A DNA stretch of 64,000 nt from Paenibacillus urinalis (GTDB taxonomy: Bacteria > Bacillota > Bacilli > Paenibacillales > Paenibacillaceae), in contig NZ_CP118108.1 in the NCBI RefSeq assembly GCF_028747985.1, forward strand, positions 3,601,501 to 3,665,500, given 5' to 3'. The notes beneath the pieces were generated by a model, which did no database searches, had not been told where the DNA came from, and saw only the letters and a program-made list of their open reading frames with translations. Position 1 is the first letter of the stretch. Every line of letters begins with the position of its first letter. The position numbers and the translations under genes were made by a program. Shown here in pieces: positions 9,384-18,545 of this stretch.

Positions 9384-9415
9384 GTCATTCTTTCGCTTGC
9401 CGTTTAAAGAAATGA

Positions 9416-12139
9416 CTACTGTTTAGAAATCTCGATAACTACGTTATTGAGCAGATACACTACAATATTATCATTATCTTTGAGAGATTGCACGCTTAAA
9501 GTCGTGTCTCCTTCATGAATGTAAACATTTGGTGACAAATTAAAGCGATAGTTATTGTCTGTCATGGATGCACGCTTGACCTGCAATTCATTTGCTGCAA
9601 CATTGTACTTCCAGAACGTTTTGCTAAGCGGTGTCAGCACCTGGAATACAGGTGTTCCATCAGCATCCTTAGTCACAATTACATGATCTCCTTCAATCAG
9701 TGTACTCATGCTGCTTGAAGTCGTTCCGTTCTTCACAACCTTCACTTTACTTCCTGCATTTATCGTCTCATTTGATCCGGTTGTCGTCTTATAGGTGACA
9801 ACTCCACCGTTAATGGAACTAATTTCGCCCCATGTTTGCTTGACGACCGATACAGCCGTTGGGGAAGAACCATCAAAAGCTACGTTAATCAGCATCCCCT
9901 TCTGAAGATCCGAAGGCTTGATGACTGCTCCGTTATCATTCGTAATCGGTAGACTATCCACATAAATAGAGCTCGTTACTCCATCTTTTTTCACTTCTGC
10001 CCGATAATTTGAGGTATTCAGAGATACGACCTCAAACTGAGCAGCCGATTTGACATACAACTTGCTTAAGTTGTCCTGATTACTGCTAAGCATTGCCGTT
10101 ACTTGATCTCCGATACTGATATCAGATAAGGATGCCGAAGCCTTGCCATATAGTTCAACCGTCGGTGCTGATTGATACGGGATGCTGATGCTTTGCCCAT
10201 TAGATTGAATCAGCTTCACTGTCTTGGAGGAGGTATTAATCTCCGACACCGTACCTTCGTATTTGTACACAATACTAATGGAAAGTGCACGCGTGCCAAT
10301 CGTCGTTAAGTTCACTTTTCTTCCATCCGTCAAATAAGGCTCGATCCCAGATAGCGTCGGCTTGGTGCTGTTGTAATCTACTTTTGTTGCATCATTCAGT
10401 GTAAACACATGCGGCTTCTGGTTAGAATCAAGCACCGTCAGTAATTTGGTCTTGCTGTTATAGGATACGACCGTAACCATATTCAGCGGTTCCATTTGAC
10501 GATTAAGCACTTCTATCTTGGTTACTTGATCCTCTGCATTCAGCGTAAGCTCAACTTCATCACCAGAGGTTTTGTCTGCAAGCAGATCCGTCAGCTTGGG
10601 ATTGTCCATACCACTAATGATAATTTGCGGATCTGGTGCAAGCAGCTTCACTTCAAGTGACCCATTCCGATCATAAGTAATGGTTGATAGATTTGAGCCC
10701 AGCTCATACAGGGTTCCTCGTACCGTACGTTCAACACCCGCTGTAACTTCAATGGATTGGGTAATACTATCTTTTATCGAATATTTAATCACAGTGCCTG
10801 TTTTGAGCTCAGATAAAGCTACGATCTCGTTATGGTAACGAATGACTGTCGTTCCTTCCTGAATCTTTAACACATCCGTTGTACCTGTGGTGCTCACCAC
10901 CGTTACAGTGCCGGCTACTGGATCAATGGATTGAATGGTGCCTTCTGCCGATTTGTTAACCATCCCGGATTTGACTTGAACAACAACCGGATTTTTGGCT
11001 GAGGTAAAGGTTTCACGCTGTAGTTCAACGATGCTGCCGGCAGTCATGTTCTCCGGCTTGATCACTTGCCCATTCTGATCATAGAAAACCGTACGATCCG
11101 TATATGCAAACTCTTGATACGTATCTCCGGTGAACATCCATAATTTGTTGCCTGACAGACGTTCAAAGCTGCCTTCAATGGCTTCAACCTGAGGAGTATC
11201 ACTTGTGCTCTCTACATAGGCTGCATTGAAATTTGTACCTGATACAACCATTTCTGTGTACAGTTTAATATCGGATGGCGCGATTTTGGATGAAGATGAA
11301 CGATTATAAAACGCTGTAGCTGGATTAATAGTAAAGCTTACATATTCGCTTCCCGTGTACAAAGTTAATTTGCTGTCTGTTCGTTCGGTTATGTATCCTT
11401 TGTACTGATTCTCATATTTATAATCGGTGTATTCACTGCCGCGATTGAAGAATGCTGTTATCTCAGCTCGAGTTACAGTGCCTTGCGGATTAAATTTATT
11501 GCCTGTTGTTCCTTGTGCAATTTCAAGCTCTGCCGCCAGGTTGACATAAGGCTTATTGGCTACTGTAATTTGGCTGTCATCAACGAAGCTGGAATTGGCA
11601 CTTCCTGCTGCGTTTGCTTCCGCTTCTTTACCAATGGCTCTAATGACAAGCTTCGCGATCCATTCTCTCGAAGCTGCCTGCTGCCCCCAAATCGCCTTCT
11701 CTGAAATCCCCTTAGCTTCTTCTGCTTCCTCTAGCAGACCCAGATCAAAAGCAAGAGATACATAGGATTTGGCATACTCACTCGTGCTAATGCCATCAGG
11801 TAATTTTATACTGCTGCCAGCAGGCAGGTTGGATTTCTGGTTCATAAATCGAATGGCTATGGTCACAGCTTCCTGCTTGGTCACTGCATCTCCCGGTCTA
11901 AACAGCCCTCTGTCTCCCACCAAGATGTCTAGAGATGCAAGTTTGTATATATGCTTTTCTGCCCAGTATCCGCTCTTTACATCGCTGAATGCGCCTTGAG
12001 CCGCCGTCGTGACAGCAGCGGGAGCTGTATCAGCTCCCGCCACTCCCGCACCGGCACTCAGCGCCATCAGACTGGCGAGCATGGCAGATACCATTTTTTT
12101 GGAATGCTTGGCATTGATATCGCTAGGTTTGAAAGTCAA
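9416..12139 (-). CDS. S-layer homology domain protein with tandem beta repeats
   Basis: A secreted 907-residue envelope protein. The N-terminus has a signal peptide (Lys-rich, then MVSAMLASLMALSAGAGVAG, Ala cleavage near 36). Three SLH units follow at about 47-240 (YWAEKHIYKLASLDILVGD, and ASEWIAKL- and YVNLAAELEIAQG-type motifs), which normally anchor proteins to pyruvylated wall polymers. The remaining 650 residues are roughly seven repeats of about 75-80 residues with the pattern strand-turn-strand plus D(I/L)..G..V, resembling small beta barrels. No enzyme motif was seen. The start is TTG at 12139, eight bases after GGAG; the next in-frame ATG has no ribosome binding site. It lies downstream of the GerMN lipoprotein gene. 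Confidence 0.88.
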   Translation of the reverse strand: MTFKPSDINAKHSKKMVSAMLASLMALSAGAGVAGADTAPAAVTTAAQGAFSDVKSGYWAEKHIYKLASLDILVGDRGLFRPGDAVTKQEAVTIAIRFMNQKSNLPAGSSIKLPDGISTSEYAKSYVSLAFDLGLLEEAEEAKGISEKAIWGQQAASREWIAKLVIRAIGKEAEANAAGSANSSFVDDSQITVANKPYVNLAAELEIAQGTTGNKFNPQGTVTRAEITAFFNRGSEYTDYKYENQYKGYITERTDSKLTLYTGSEYVSFTINPATAFYNRSSSSKIAPSDIKLYTEMVVSGTNFNAAYVESTSDTPQVEAIEGSFERLSGNKLWMFTGDTYQEFAYTDRTVFYDQNGQVIKPENMTAGSIVELQRETFTSAKNPVVVQVKSGMVNKSAEGTIQSIDPVAGTVTVVSTTGTTDVLKIQEGTTVIRYHNEIVALSELKTGTVIKYSIKDSITQSIEVTAGVERTVRGTLYELGSNLSTITYDRNGSLEVKLLAPDPQIIISGMDNPKLTDLLADKTSGDEVELTLNAEDQVTKIEVLNRQMEPLNMVTVVSYNSKTKLLTVLDSNQKPHVFTLNDATKVDYNSTKPTLSGIEPYLTDGRKVNLTTIGTRALSISIVYKYEGTVSEINTSSKTVKLIQSNGQSISIPYQSAPTVELYGKASASLSDISIGDQVTAMLSSNQDNLSKLYVKSAAQFEVVSLNTSNYRAEVKKDGVTSSIYVDSLPITNDNGAVIKPSDLQKGMLINVAFDGSSPTAVSVVKQTWGEISSINGGVVTYKTTTGSNETINAGSKVKVVKNGTTSSSMSTLIEGDHVIVTKDADGTPVFQVLTPLSKTFWKYNVAANELQVKRASMTDNNYRFNLSPNVYIHEGDTTLSVQSLKDNDNIVVYLLNNVVIEISKQ

Positions 12140-12213
12140 GATTACTTCTCCTCTCTATATGTGCACATCAATTTGTATACCATGATCGTCAGCAAGATAT
12201 TGCTGTATAGTTG

Positions 12214-12254
12214 GAATCCATTCCATAAAAGTATAAAGTTTATGAAATGGATTC
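12214..12254. repeat. 16-bp inverted repeat between GerMN and SLH genes
   Basis: GAATCCATTCCATAAA (12214-12229) and TTTATGAAATGGATTC (12239-12254) pair with one mismatch around a 9-base loop, 9 bases after the GerMN stop. No T-run follows on either strand, so a mRNA processing or stability hairpin fits better than a classical terminator. Confidence 0.65.
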
Positions 12255-12262
12255 ACCTATAT

Positions 12263-12931
12263 CTATTCTCTTGTCATGGGATGTTCTAATTCAACATGTC
12301 CCATCAAACTTTCTTTCTGCTCACCATCAACAAGCAGCTCAAGTGACTCTACTTCTTCGAATTGGAAGAAGGTCTGCTTCAGGGCATCAATAGCAAAGGA
12401 TTCTCCGCTCGATCCCAGATTTGCGGTTGCTGGAATTTTCAGATCAAGTGTAATATTTCCTCCATCGACTTCCAGCTTATTAATGGTTATTTCTTCAGAC
12501 CACAATGGAACCAGCTCTTCGCTGTCACTGTGCTGAAGTGCCTTAAAGGCAGCTTCATACTTACTCCAATCCGCTTTGTAAGAGATCGTTTGCGTCGCAG
12601 ACTTCACCTCAAGCAGCTCCGGATCGGTGTAATAGACCTGAATGTCAGCTTCCTTGGTCTCTACATCCTCAGCTTGCTCACTAGAGCTTCCATTCGTGCC
12701 GCCGGTGCTTGTCCCTCCATTTCCAGTAGTGTTGCTCTCTTCGGGAGGCGTTTGAGGTTCAGCCGGCTCCGTTTCTCCTTGTGTATCATCCGTTTGCGGA
12801 TCCGTTTCACTGCCTGTTTGCTGTTCCGAATCGGAATTCGGTGGAGAGGCGGTTGGATTGTTTCCGCAGGCTGCAAGTGTAGTCAGTGATACAGCCAATA
12901 ATGCGACCATCCACCATTTTTTTCTCATCAT
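12263..12931 (-). CDS. GerMN-domain lipoprotein
   Basis: A predicted lipoprotein of 222 residues with Lys-rich start, hydrophobic core and lipobox LAAC within the first 25 residues. A low-complexity linker of Pro, Glu, Thr and Ser runs to about 90, then a GerMN-type domain about 95-215 (IQVYYTD at its start, LDLKIPATANLGSSGESFAIDALKQTF in its middle). GerMN domains occur in the sporulation/germination protein GerM and in amidase-linked wall proteins. It follows the amidase gene on the same strand, and SLH comes next, so the three look like an envelope cluster. Start ATG at 12931 (a second ATG follows directly); the in-frame GTG at 12940 sits inside the ribosome binding site. Confidence 0.85.
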   Translation of the reverse strand: MMRKKWWMVALLAVSLTTLAACGNNPTASPPNSDSEQQTGSETDPQTDDTQGETEPAEPQTPPEESNTTGNGGTSTGGTNGSSSEQAEDVETKEADIQVYYTDPELLEVKSATQTISYKADWSKYEAAFKALQHSDSEELVPLWSEEITINKLEVDGGNITLDLKIPATANLGSSGESFAIDALKQTFFQFEEVESLELLVDGEQKESLMGHVELEHPMTRE

Positions 12932-12961
12932 CTCTATCACCCTTTTTTGTCAGCTATTAAA

Positions 12962-12973
12962 TCGTTCGAACGA
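12962..12973. promoter_or_regulatory. Perfect 12-bp palindrome TCGTTCGAACGA upstream of the GerMN gene
   Basis: A self-complementary 12-mer 31 bases before the GerMN start, in the position expected for an operator overlapping the promoter region. It does not match the Bacillus LexA box, and the regulator is unknown. Confidence 0.35.
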
Positions 12974-13060
12974 AGAATGTACTGTCTGCTAATTGTAGAG
13001 ACGTTTAAGGATTGTCATTTCTTTCATTCACAAGCTCTTGCTGCTTCATCCATTTGGATT

Positions 13061-14452
13061 CTACAATCCCAAGTATTCCTTGATGCCCTTCACTACGCCT
13101 TCTGCTACACGATTCTGGAAGGTTGTATTAAAGAGTGCTGCTTCATCGTTCTTGTTGCTGAGGAATCCAACCTCGAGCAATATTGCAGGCATTGTCGTAT
13201 CTCTTATAACGGCAAAATTACCTGTTTTGACCCCACGGTCTCTAAGACCTGCAGCCTGTACCATGTACTTGTGCACTGTGTTCGCCAGTGACTTGCTGTT
13301 GGAACGGTTATAGTAAGTTTCTGAACCTGTTGCCGATGCCGGTCCGGCATTCGCATGAATCGATAGAAATACATCTGCCTTTGCATTGTTTGCGATTTTA
13401 ACTCGTTCGGACAGTTCAAGGAATGTATCATCATCACGAGTCGTAATAACGTTAATGCCCGGCTCCTTTTTAAGGAGCTGTTCGATCTTGAGTGCCATCG
13501 TCAAGGTAAAGTTCTTCTCATATTTGCCTGTTACTCCGATTGCGCCTGGATCCTGATCTCCATGCCCTGCATCAATAACAACCGTTTTCTTCTTCGTCGC
13601 CGGCGGTGTCGTTGTACCACTATCCGTATCCAATGTAACGGTAATCAAGCCTGCATTCGAGGAAGTCATCTTATAATTCATCGCATAGCTCAGATCAATA
13701 ACCACTCGTACTGTGGAAGGATCATTGCTGAAGAGCGCATATCTTACTTTCTCTACACCTTCATAACCATCGACGACAATTTGCCCGGCTATGCTCTTGG
13801 TGATGTCAAGCGCTTGTGTATCTGCGAACAAGCTGCTGAATTCGGCATTCGGAATGTCTACAACAACTCGGTCTGGGGCAGACATTTTGAATGCCGTCGG
13901 CGCCGCTCCTCCGCTTGTTGCAATCATAAGCTTGCTGTCCGTAAAGCTGATTCCATTCACTTGAATCAAATTCGAATCACTGCCGTTACCGCCAGCAGGA
14001 GGAATTTCACTTCCGCCTGAGCCGCTGTTTGAATTGAGGTACACCGTCTTGCTTTGATTGTTCCAGCTCACCTGCAATCCCATGGTCTCACCTACGAAGC
14101 GGATGGGTACAAGCGTTGTTCCATTTTTGATGATTGGCGCAGCGTCAAGATTGACGGTAGAACCATTGACGGTCGCGGTCTTCTTGCCAGCTACCATCTT
14201 AATTACTGTTTGATCTTGTTTTATAGTAACCGTCTTCGTCTTCTGCTCCCAACCGACACTGTAACCTAACTTCTCTGAGACGACACGAATGGGTATCATA
14301 ACTTTGCTGTTGATATTCTCTGCCTTTACGCCAGAGGGAAGACTCAACTGACTGCCATCGAGAACGATCTTGATGTCTGTCGCTGCTTGTCCGAGACCAG
14401 GGAAGATCCACATGAAGCATAGCAATGCGACTAAAACTTTTAACTTTTTCAT
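13061..14452 (-). CDS. N-acetylmuramoyl-L-alanine amidase with copper-amine-oxidase-N and AMIN domains
   Basis: A secreted wall hydrolase of 463 residues. Signal peptide 1-23; copper amine oxidase N-terminal-like domain about 25-140 (two MIPIRVVSEKLGY-type repeats, LVPIRFVGETMGL the second); Ser/Gly linker; AMIN domain about 160-270; Amidase_3 catalytic domain about 288-463. Zinc and catalytic residues are visible: His in DAGHGDQDPGA, Glu in KYEKNFTL, His in LSIHANAG and Glu in LLEVGFLSN. It cleaves the bond between MurNAc and the stem peptide. ATG at 14452 after GGAAGGGTGACGG. It is first of the envelope cluster amidase-GerMN-SLH. Confidence 0.93.
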   Translation of the reverse strand: MKKLKVLVALLCFMWIFPGLGQAATDIKIVLDGSQLSLPSGVKAENINSKVMIPIRVVSEKLGYSVGWEQKTKTVTIKQDQTVIKMVAGKKTATVNGSTVNLDAAPIIKNGTTLVPIRFVGETMGLQVSWNNQSKTVYLNSNSGSGGSEIPPAGGNGSDSNLIQVNGISFTDSKLMIATSGGAAPTAFKMSAPDRVVVDIPNAEFSSLFADTQALDITKSIAGQIVVDGYEGVEKVRYALFSNDPSTVRVVIDLSYAMNYKMTSSNAGLITVTLDTDSGTTTPPATKKKTVVIDAGHGDQDPGAIGVTGKYEKNFTLTMALKIEQLLKKEPGINVITTRDDDTFLELSERVKIANNAKADVFLSIHANAGPASATGSETYYNRSNSKSLANTVHKYMVQAAGLRDRGVKTGNFAVIRDTTMPAILLEVGFLSNKNDEAALFNTTFQNRVAEGVVKGIKEYLGL

Positions 14453-14458
14453 CCGTCA

Positions 14459-14769
14459 CCCTTCCAATTCTGCTTTTTTTTGAACATAGCTCGTTTTCTA
14501 TTAAATTACAGAAAGAATCCAGCTATTAACAAAATATTAGACGACAGAAATGGATAAAAGTTGCGGATCTATCTCATCATATCAAAAAAGTATCCACTGT
14601 GGTGCTACGAATTTGTCATATTTTAGCATGCCAGCTATCAACTATGTTACTTTCATATTACATTCACGAGAAATATAGCTCTTTGTGTATAAAAAATAAG
14701 TCCGGATATCTCTTATCCGGACCTGCTTACTGATATGTTTATTCTCTTAAGTCTATTGAATGGATTGTA
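14459..14769. other. Intergenic region: amidase promoter side and leuD terminator
   Basis: Over 300 bases without a gene. The right end holds the leuD terminator. The left part should hold the amidase promoter; the best sigma-A-like match on the minus strand is TTGTTA-N18-TAATTT, which is weak. Nothing else stands out. Confidence 0.4.
14689..14722 (-). terminator. leuCD terminator
   Basis: GTCCGGAT and ATCCGGAC form a perfect 8-bp stem, followed on the minus strand by TTATTTTTT. It lies 48 bases after the leuD stop. Confidence 0.88.
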
Positions 14770-15372
14770 TTATGCAAATAATTTAGCAGCATGCTTCTGC
14801 TCGTAAGCAGTAATGGCATCCTCATGCTGAAGCGTTAAGCCGATATCATCAAGCCCTTGCAGCAAGAATTGTCTGCGGTGCTCATCCAGATCAAATGAGA
14901 TCGACAAGCCTTGCTGATCTGTAATCGTCTTGTTCTCCAAGTCTACATTCAGCTCATAACCCGGGTTCGCATTCGTACGCTGGAATAAATCCTCTACTTG
15001 CTCCTCAGACAGCTTGATTGGAAGGATGCCGTTCTTGAAGCAGTTATTATAGAAGATATCCGCGAACGAAGGAGCGATAACACAGCGGAATCCGTAGTCC
15101 AGAATTGCCCATGGAGCATGCTCACGAGACGATCCGCAGCCAAAGTTAGCTCTGGATATGAGAACAGATGCCCCCTTATATTGATCTTGGTTTAAGGAGA
15201 AGGTAGGAATCTCGTTACCCTGTTCATCAAATCTCCATTCATAGAACAAAAACTGTCCGAATCCCGTACGCTCAATTCTTTTTAGGAATTGCTTCGGAAT
15301 GATCGCATCCGTGTCCACATTCACTCGGTCTACAGGTGCAACAAGACCTGTTAATTTCGTAAAAGCCTCCAT
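14770..15372 (-). CDS. leuD: 3-isopropylmalate dehydratase small subunit
   Basis: The 200-residue swivel-domain subunit of isopropylmalate isomerase, which with LeuC converts 2-isopropylmalate to 3-isopropylmalate in leucine synthesis. Family landmarks are present: [30 protein letters not shown] and [17 protein letters not shown]. The start is the ATG at 15372, after AGAGGAGAATACAAGC; the in-frame TTG 36 bases further up has no ribosome binding site. It follows leuC by about 50 bases and ends at a strong terminator. leuA and leuB are not in this window, so the pathway genes are split in this genome. Confidence 0.96.
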   Translation of the reverse strand: MEAFTKLTGLVAPVDRVNVDTDAIIPKQFLKRIERTGFGQFLFYEWRFDEQGNEIPTFSLNQDQYKGASVLISRANFGCGSSREHAPWAILDYGFRCVIAPSFADIFYNNCFKNGILPIKLSEEQVEDLFQRTNANPGYELNVDLENKTITDQQGLSISFDLDEHRRQFLLQGLDDIGLTLQHEDAITAYEQKHAAKLFA

Positions 15373-15423
15373 GCTTGTATTCTCCTCTCGATTCAAAAGA
15401 TAACCCAACTTTATCTGCTGACC

Positions 15424-16845
15424 CTAGCTCATTACTTCTTCTTTGATCTTCCAGTCACGAACATCTACAAACCGTCCCTCGACAGCTGCAGCGGCAGCCA
15501 TTGCCGGAGATACCAGATGTGTTCTTCCACCGCGTCCTTGACGGCCTTCAAAGTTCCGGTTGGAGGTGGATGCACAGCGCTGACCCGGTTGAAGCACATC
15601 CGGATTCATTGCAAGACACATGCTGCATCCCGCTTCCCGCCACTCAAAACCGGCTTCCTTAAATATGACATCAAGCCCTTCTTTCTCCGCTTGAAGCTTC
15701 ACTCGTCCGGAGCCTGGTACGACGATTGCCGTTACCCGCTCGGATACTTTGTAGCCGCGTGCGACTTCAGCTGCAGCTCGTAAATCCTCGATCCGTCCAT
15801 TCGTGCATGATCCAATAAATACATAGTCGATTTCGATTTCGGACATCGGCGTGCCTGGGACAAGCCCCATGTATTCGATTGCTTTTTCCGCTGCTTTGCG
15901 TTCATTCTCTGTCGGAAGCTCTGCTGGAACAGGCACACGGGAAGTAATATCCGTACCCATACCTGGACTGGTTCCCCAAGTTACCTGAGGGATAAGGGAT
16001 TCAACATCAAACTCTACCACTACATCAAATTCAGCGCCTTCGTCTGTCGTCAGAGCGTCCCATCTTTGTTTCGCTTCTTCGAAGCTGTCACCTTGAGGGA
16101 CATACTGCTTGCCTTGAAGATAAGTGTAGGTTGTTTCATCAGGAGCGATCATCCCTGCTCTTGCACCGCCTTCAATAGACATGTTGCAGACGGTCATTCT
16201 TTCTTCCATGCTGAGGCTCCGAATCGCTTCTCCTGTATATTCAATGACATAACCTGTAGCAAAGTCTGTACCATATTTCGCAATAACGCCCAGAATCATA
16301 TCTTTAGCCGTTACTCCAGGCTTGCGGTTACCTACAAAGCGTACTTCCATCGTTTTGGCTTTGGCCTGTTGAAGGCACTGTGTTGCCAGTACATGCTCAA
16401 CCTCACTAGTACCGATACCGAATGCAAGTGCTCCAAAAGCACCGTGTGTAGATGTATGACTGTCACCGCACACGATGGTCTTACCCGGATGAGTAAGTCC
16501 GAGCTCCGGTCCCATTACGTGTACTACCCCTTGATCAATCGTATCAAGGTCAAACAGCTTGACACCAAAATCGTGGCAGTTCTTAGACAAGGTATCGATC
16601 TGCTGCTTAGAGATTGGGTCCTTGATATTGAATCGGTCTTGTGTTGGCACGTTATGATCCATCGTTGCAAAAGTGAGCTCTGGGCGGCGAACCTTGCGAC
16701 CGCTGAGACGAAGACCTTCAAACGCCTGCGGGGACGTTACTTCATGTACAAGGTGCAAATCAATATAGAGGATGCTTGGTTTTCCTTCCTCCTGCGTAAT
16801 GACGTGATTATCCCAGATTTTCTCGAACATCGTCTTTTTGCTCAT
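15424..16845 (-). CDS. leuC: 3-isopropylmalate dehydratase large subunit
   Basis: A 473-residue aconitase-superfamily catalytic subunit. The three cysteine ligands of the 4Fe-4S cluster are in GSCTNGR (about 350) and GCSMCLAMN (about 410-413); [13 protein letters not shown] and [11 protein letters not shown] are further signature segments. The start is the ATG at 16845 after GAGGTGAGAATA; the upstream in-frame GTG belongs to the ribosome binding site. It is the first gene of leuCD. The upstream region has a sigma-A-like promoter and a LysR-type operator candidate but no leucine T-box leader, unlike the B. subtilis leu operon. Confidence 0.97.
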   Translation of the reverse strand: MSKKTMFEKIWDNHVITQEEGKPSILYIDLHLVHEVTSPQAFEGLRLSGRKVRRPELTFATMDHNVPTQDRFNIKDPISKQQIDTLSKNCHDFGVKLFDLDTIDQGVVHVMGPELGLTHPGKTIVCGDSHTSTHGAFGALAFGIGTSEVEHVLATQCLQQAKAKTMEVRFVGNRKPGVTAKDMILGVIAKYGTDFATGYVIEYTGEAIRSLSMEERMTVCNMSIEGGARAGMIAPDETTYTYLQGKQYVPQGDSFEEAKQRWDALTTDEGAEFDVVVEFDVESLIPQVTWGTSPGMGTDITSRVPVPAELPTENERKAAEKAIEYMGLVPGTPMSEIEIDYVFIGSCTNGRIEDLRAAAEVARGYKVSERVTAIVVPGSGRVKLQAEKEGLDVIFKEAGFEWREAGCSMCLAMNPDVLQPGQRCASTSNRNFEGRQGRGGRTHLVSPAMAAAAAVEGRFVDVRDWKIKEEVMS

Positions 16846-16914
16846 TATTCTCACCTCAAAGTTATTATTCGATCTATTGTGACGGCAAGGTCATGCCGTG
16901 CTTTATTAGACCCA

Positions 16915-16944
16915 ATATAACATGAGCAAGACATATTGTTCCAA
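16915..16944 (-). promoter_or_regulatory. Putative leuCD promoter
   Basis: On the minus strand TTGGAA (16944-16939), an 18-base spacer and TTATAT (16920-16915), about 70 bases before the leuC ATG. Only moderate matches to the sigma-A consensus. Confidence 0.45.
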
Positions 16945-16954
16945 GATATAAAAA

Positions 16955-16982
16955 CTATAGATCTGATAGGATTGCCCTATAG
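16955..16982. promoter_or_regulatory. Candidate LysR-type operator upstream of leuC
   Basis: CTATAG occurs at 16955-16960 and 16977-16982. The segment 16966-16980 reads ATAG-N7-CTAT, the interrupted dyad typical of LysR-family sites. It lies about 45-75 bases upstream of the predicted leuC transcription start, the usual activator position. A lysR gene is 0.6 kb away. Confidence 0.45.
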
Positions 16983-17020
16983 ACAAATTCCAGTCCATGT
17001 ACTAATTCCGTATCCTTTTC

Positions 17021-17353
17021 TTATTCGCTGAATAACACATCAATCAGCTCATTGCTGCGTGAATTAAATTTTACGATAACCGTAACTGGAAACTCAGAAC
17101 CGTCCTTTTTCACGATTAAGCGAAATCTCTCTTCTGCTATTTGGTTTGTCAGCACCCTGCGTCCCAAATGCTGATAATCGGTGATCACCGCATTATAATG
17201 CTTCTTTGCCTCCTGCACGGCGATGTTACCCCACTGTGCATACTCAGGCTGCGCCGCTGCTGCAGCTGTTGGATTGGTCATAAGGGCCGTATAAACAATA
17301 ATCACACTTGTCATCAACACAGCTGTTACCAGACGGTAAACGATCCTATTCAT
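17021..17353 (-). CDS. Secreted DUF3889 family protein
   Basis: A 110-residue protein with an N-terminal signal peptide (hydrophobic stretch LVTAVLMTSVIIVYTALM, then Ala-rich cleavage region near residue 33). The rest, with EYAQWGNIAVQEAKKHY, VITDYQHLGRR and FRLIVKKDGSEFPVTV, matches the DUF3889 (YqzG-like) pattern of small exported Bacillales proteins. Its function is unknown. It starts at the ATG at 17353 and stands alone between leuC and the divergent lysR gene, which is the only close neighbour sharing its upstream region. No terminator is evident before leuC. Confidence 0.78.
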   Translation of the reverse strand: MNRIVYRLVTAVLMTSVIIVYTALMTNPTAAAAAQPEYAQWGNIAVQEAKKHYNAVITDYQHLGRRVLTNQIAEERFRLIVKKDGSEFPVTVIVKFNSRSNELIDVLFSE

Positions 17354-17475
17354 AAGATATACTCCTTAGTCAGCTTCATTTGATCCTCTAGAAAGGAAAT
17401 CATCTATTTATTGTTCTGTAAGAATCAAGATATTATCCCTTATTAATTATCATGATTAGCTAATTATCGCTTTAG

Positions 17476-17493
17476 AGGAATTTCCTATATAAT
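17476..17493 (+). promoter_or_regulatory. lysR promoter -10 with overlapping inverted repeat
   Basis: TATAAT at 17488-17493 lies 53 bases before the lysR ATG. The inverted repeat AGGAA-T-TTCCT (17476-17486) is directly upstream within the spacer, a plausible autorepression site. No good -35 was found. Confidence 0.4.
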
Positions 17494-17546
17494 AGATAAA
17501 CATGGTACTCAACATTCGGAAATCTTCTTAAGGACGTGACCTTCCC

Positions 17547-18461
17547 ATGGAACTTCGACAATTACAATACGCCTTACAAATCGCATCCGAAAAAAACTTC
17601 TCAAGAGCGGCCGAGAAGCTGCATATCGCACAGCCATCACTCAGTCAGCAGCTGTCTAAGCTGGAGAAGGAGCTTGGCGTTCTCTTGTTTCAGCGCAATA
17701 CAAGCTCGGTAGAGCTGACACATGCGGGAGCTTCCTTCGTATCCAAGGCAAGCGACATTTTAGATGCTGTGGAGCTGCTGAAGCAAGAGATGGCCGATAT
17801 TTCCCAAGTGCGAAAGGGTAAAGTTATTTTTGGCAGTATGCCGATTACAGGCTCTCATTTATTGCCTTATGTTCTCCCGGCTTTTCGTGACCATTATCCT
17901 GATATTGAAATTACGCTGCTTGAGGACTCTTCTATGAATCTGGAGAAGTTAACAGCCATCGGAAAGACGGATCTAAGCCTGCTCTCACTTCCGCTTCAGG
18001 AGTCCTCCCTCTCTTATGTAGAAATTGCAGAAGAGCAAATTGATCTTGCTGTTCCGAAGGAGCATCCGCTTGCATGTAAATGGGAGGAGTATCCTGACTT
18101 GACGGTCGACATCGCAGAGCTCGTGGATGAATCATTCATTGTTCTTAAGAAGGGACAAGGCTTTCGCAAGCTGACCTTTGATCTGTGTCAGCAAGCGGGC
18201 TTCGAGCCCAAAGTCGTGTTTGAGAGCAACAATATGGAAACGGTCAAATCACTGGTTGCAACCGGAATGGGCATTACGCTCGTCCCCCGTTTTATTGCAA
18301 GAGCTCCCCGCAGTGAATTTGTCCCGGTTTATCTTCCTTTAACTGCACCTGCTCCTAGCCGTACACTCGTTATTGCTTATCGGCAGGGACGGTATCTCTC
18401 CGGTGCAGCAGAAGCGTTCATTCAAACCTTTAAGGACACGATGCAGACCCTGTTAGACTAA
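17547..18461 (+). CDS. LysR-family transcriptional regulator
   Basis: At 304 residues this is the standard length for the family. The N-terminal winged helix-turn-helix (residues 1-60) reads MELRQLQYALQIASEKNFSR and continues with the recognition region AQPSLSQQLSKLEKELGVLLF. The substrate-binding domain (about 90-300) includes MPITGSHLLPYVLPAF and a second half with NMETVKSLVATGMGITLVPRF. LysR regulators usually activate a nearby, often divergent, gene with a small-molecule co-inducer; leuCD is the best candidate target because of the ATAG-N7-CTAT site. The ligand is not predictable. A hairpin follows at 18511-18545. Confidence 0.92.
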   Translation: MELRQLQYALQIASEKNFSRAAEKLHIAQPSLSQQLSKLEKELGVLLFQRNTSSVELTHAGASFVSKASDILDAVELLKQEMADISQVRKGKVIFGSMPITGSHLLPYVLPAFRDHYPDIEITLLEDSSMNLEKLTAIGKTDLSLLSLPLQESSLSYVEIAEEQIDLAVPKEHPLACKWEEYPDLTVDIAELVDESFIVLKKGQGFRKLTFDLCQQAGFEPKVVFESNNMETVKSLVATGMGITLVPRFIARAPRSEFVPVYLPLTAPAPSRTLVIAYRQGRYLSGAAEAFIQTFKDTMQTLLD

Positions 18462-18499
18462 CGTGCCGAGCTATGTAATTATGTAATAAAAAATACGAA

Positions 18500-18545
18500 C
18501 CATACACAGAACAGGCGGCCCGGGATACATTCCCGGACCGCCTGT
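18500..18545. terminator. Terminator hairpin shared by lysR and a minus-strand transcript
   Basis: ACAGGCGGCCCGGGA and TCCCGGACCGCCTGT pair over 15 positions with one mismatch. On the minus strand a T-rich tail (GTATTTTTTATT) follows about 15 bases later; on the plus strand CTATTT follows. Confidence 0.7.

Noticed and set aside
16066..16920. 284-codon plus-strand frame opposite leuC
   Set aside because: Shadow of a highly conserved enzyme gene; Cys/His/Arg-rich antisense composition without a start signal.
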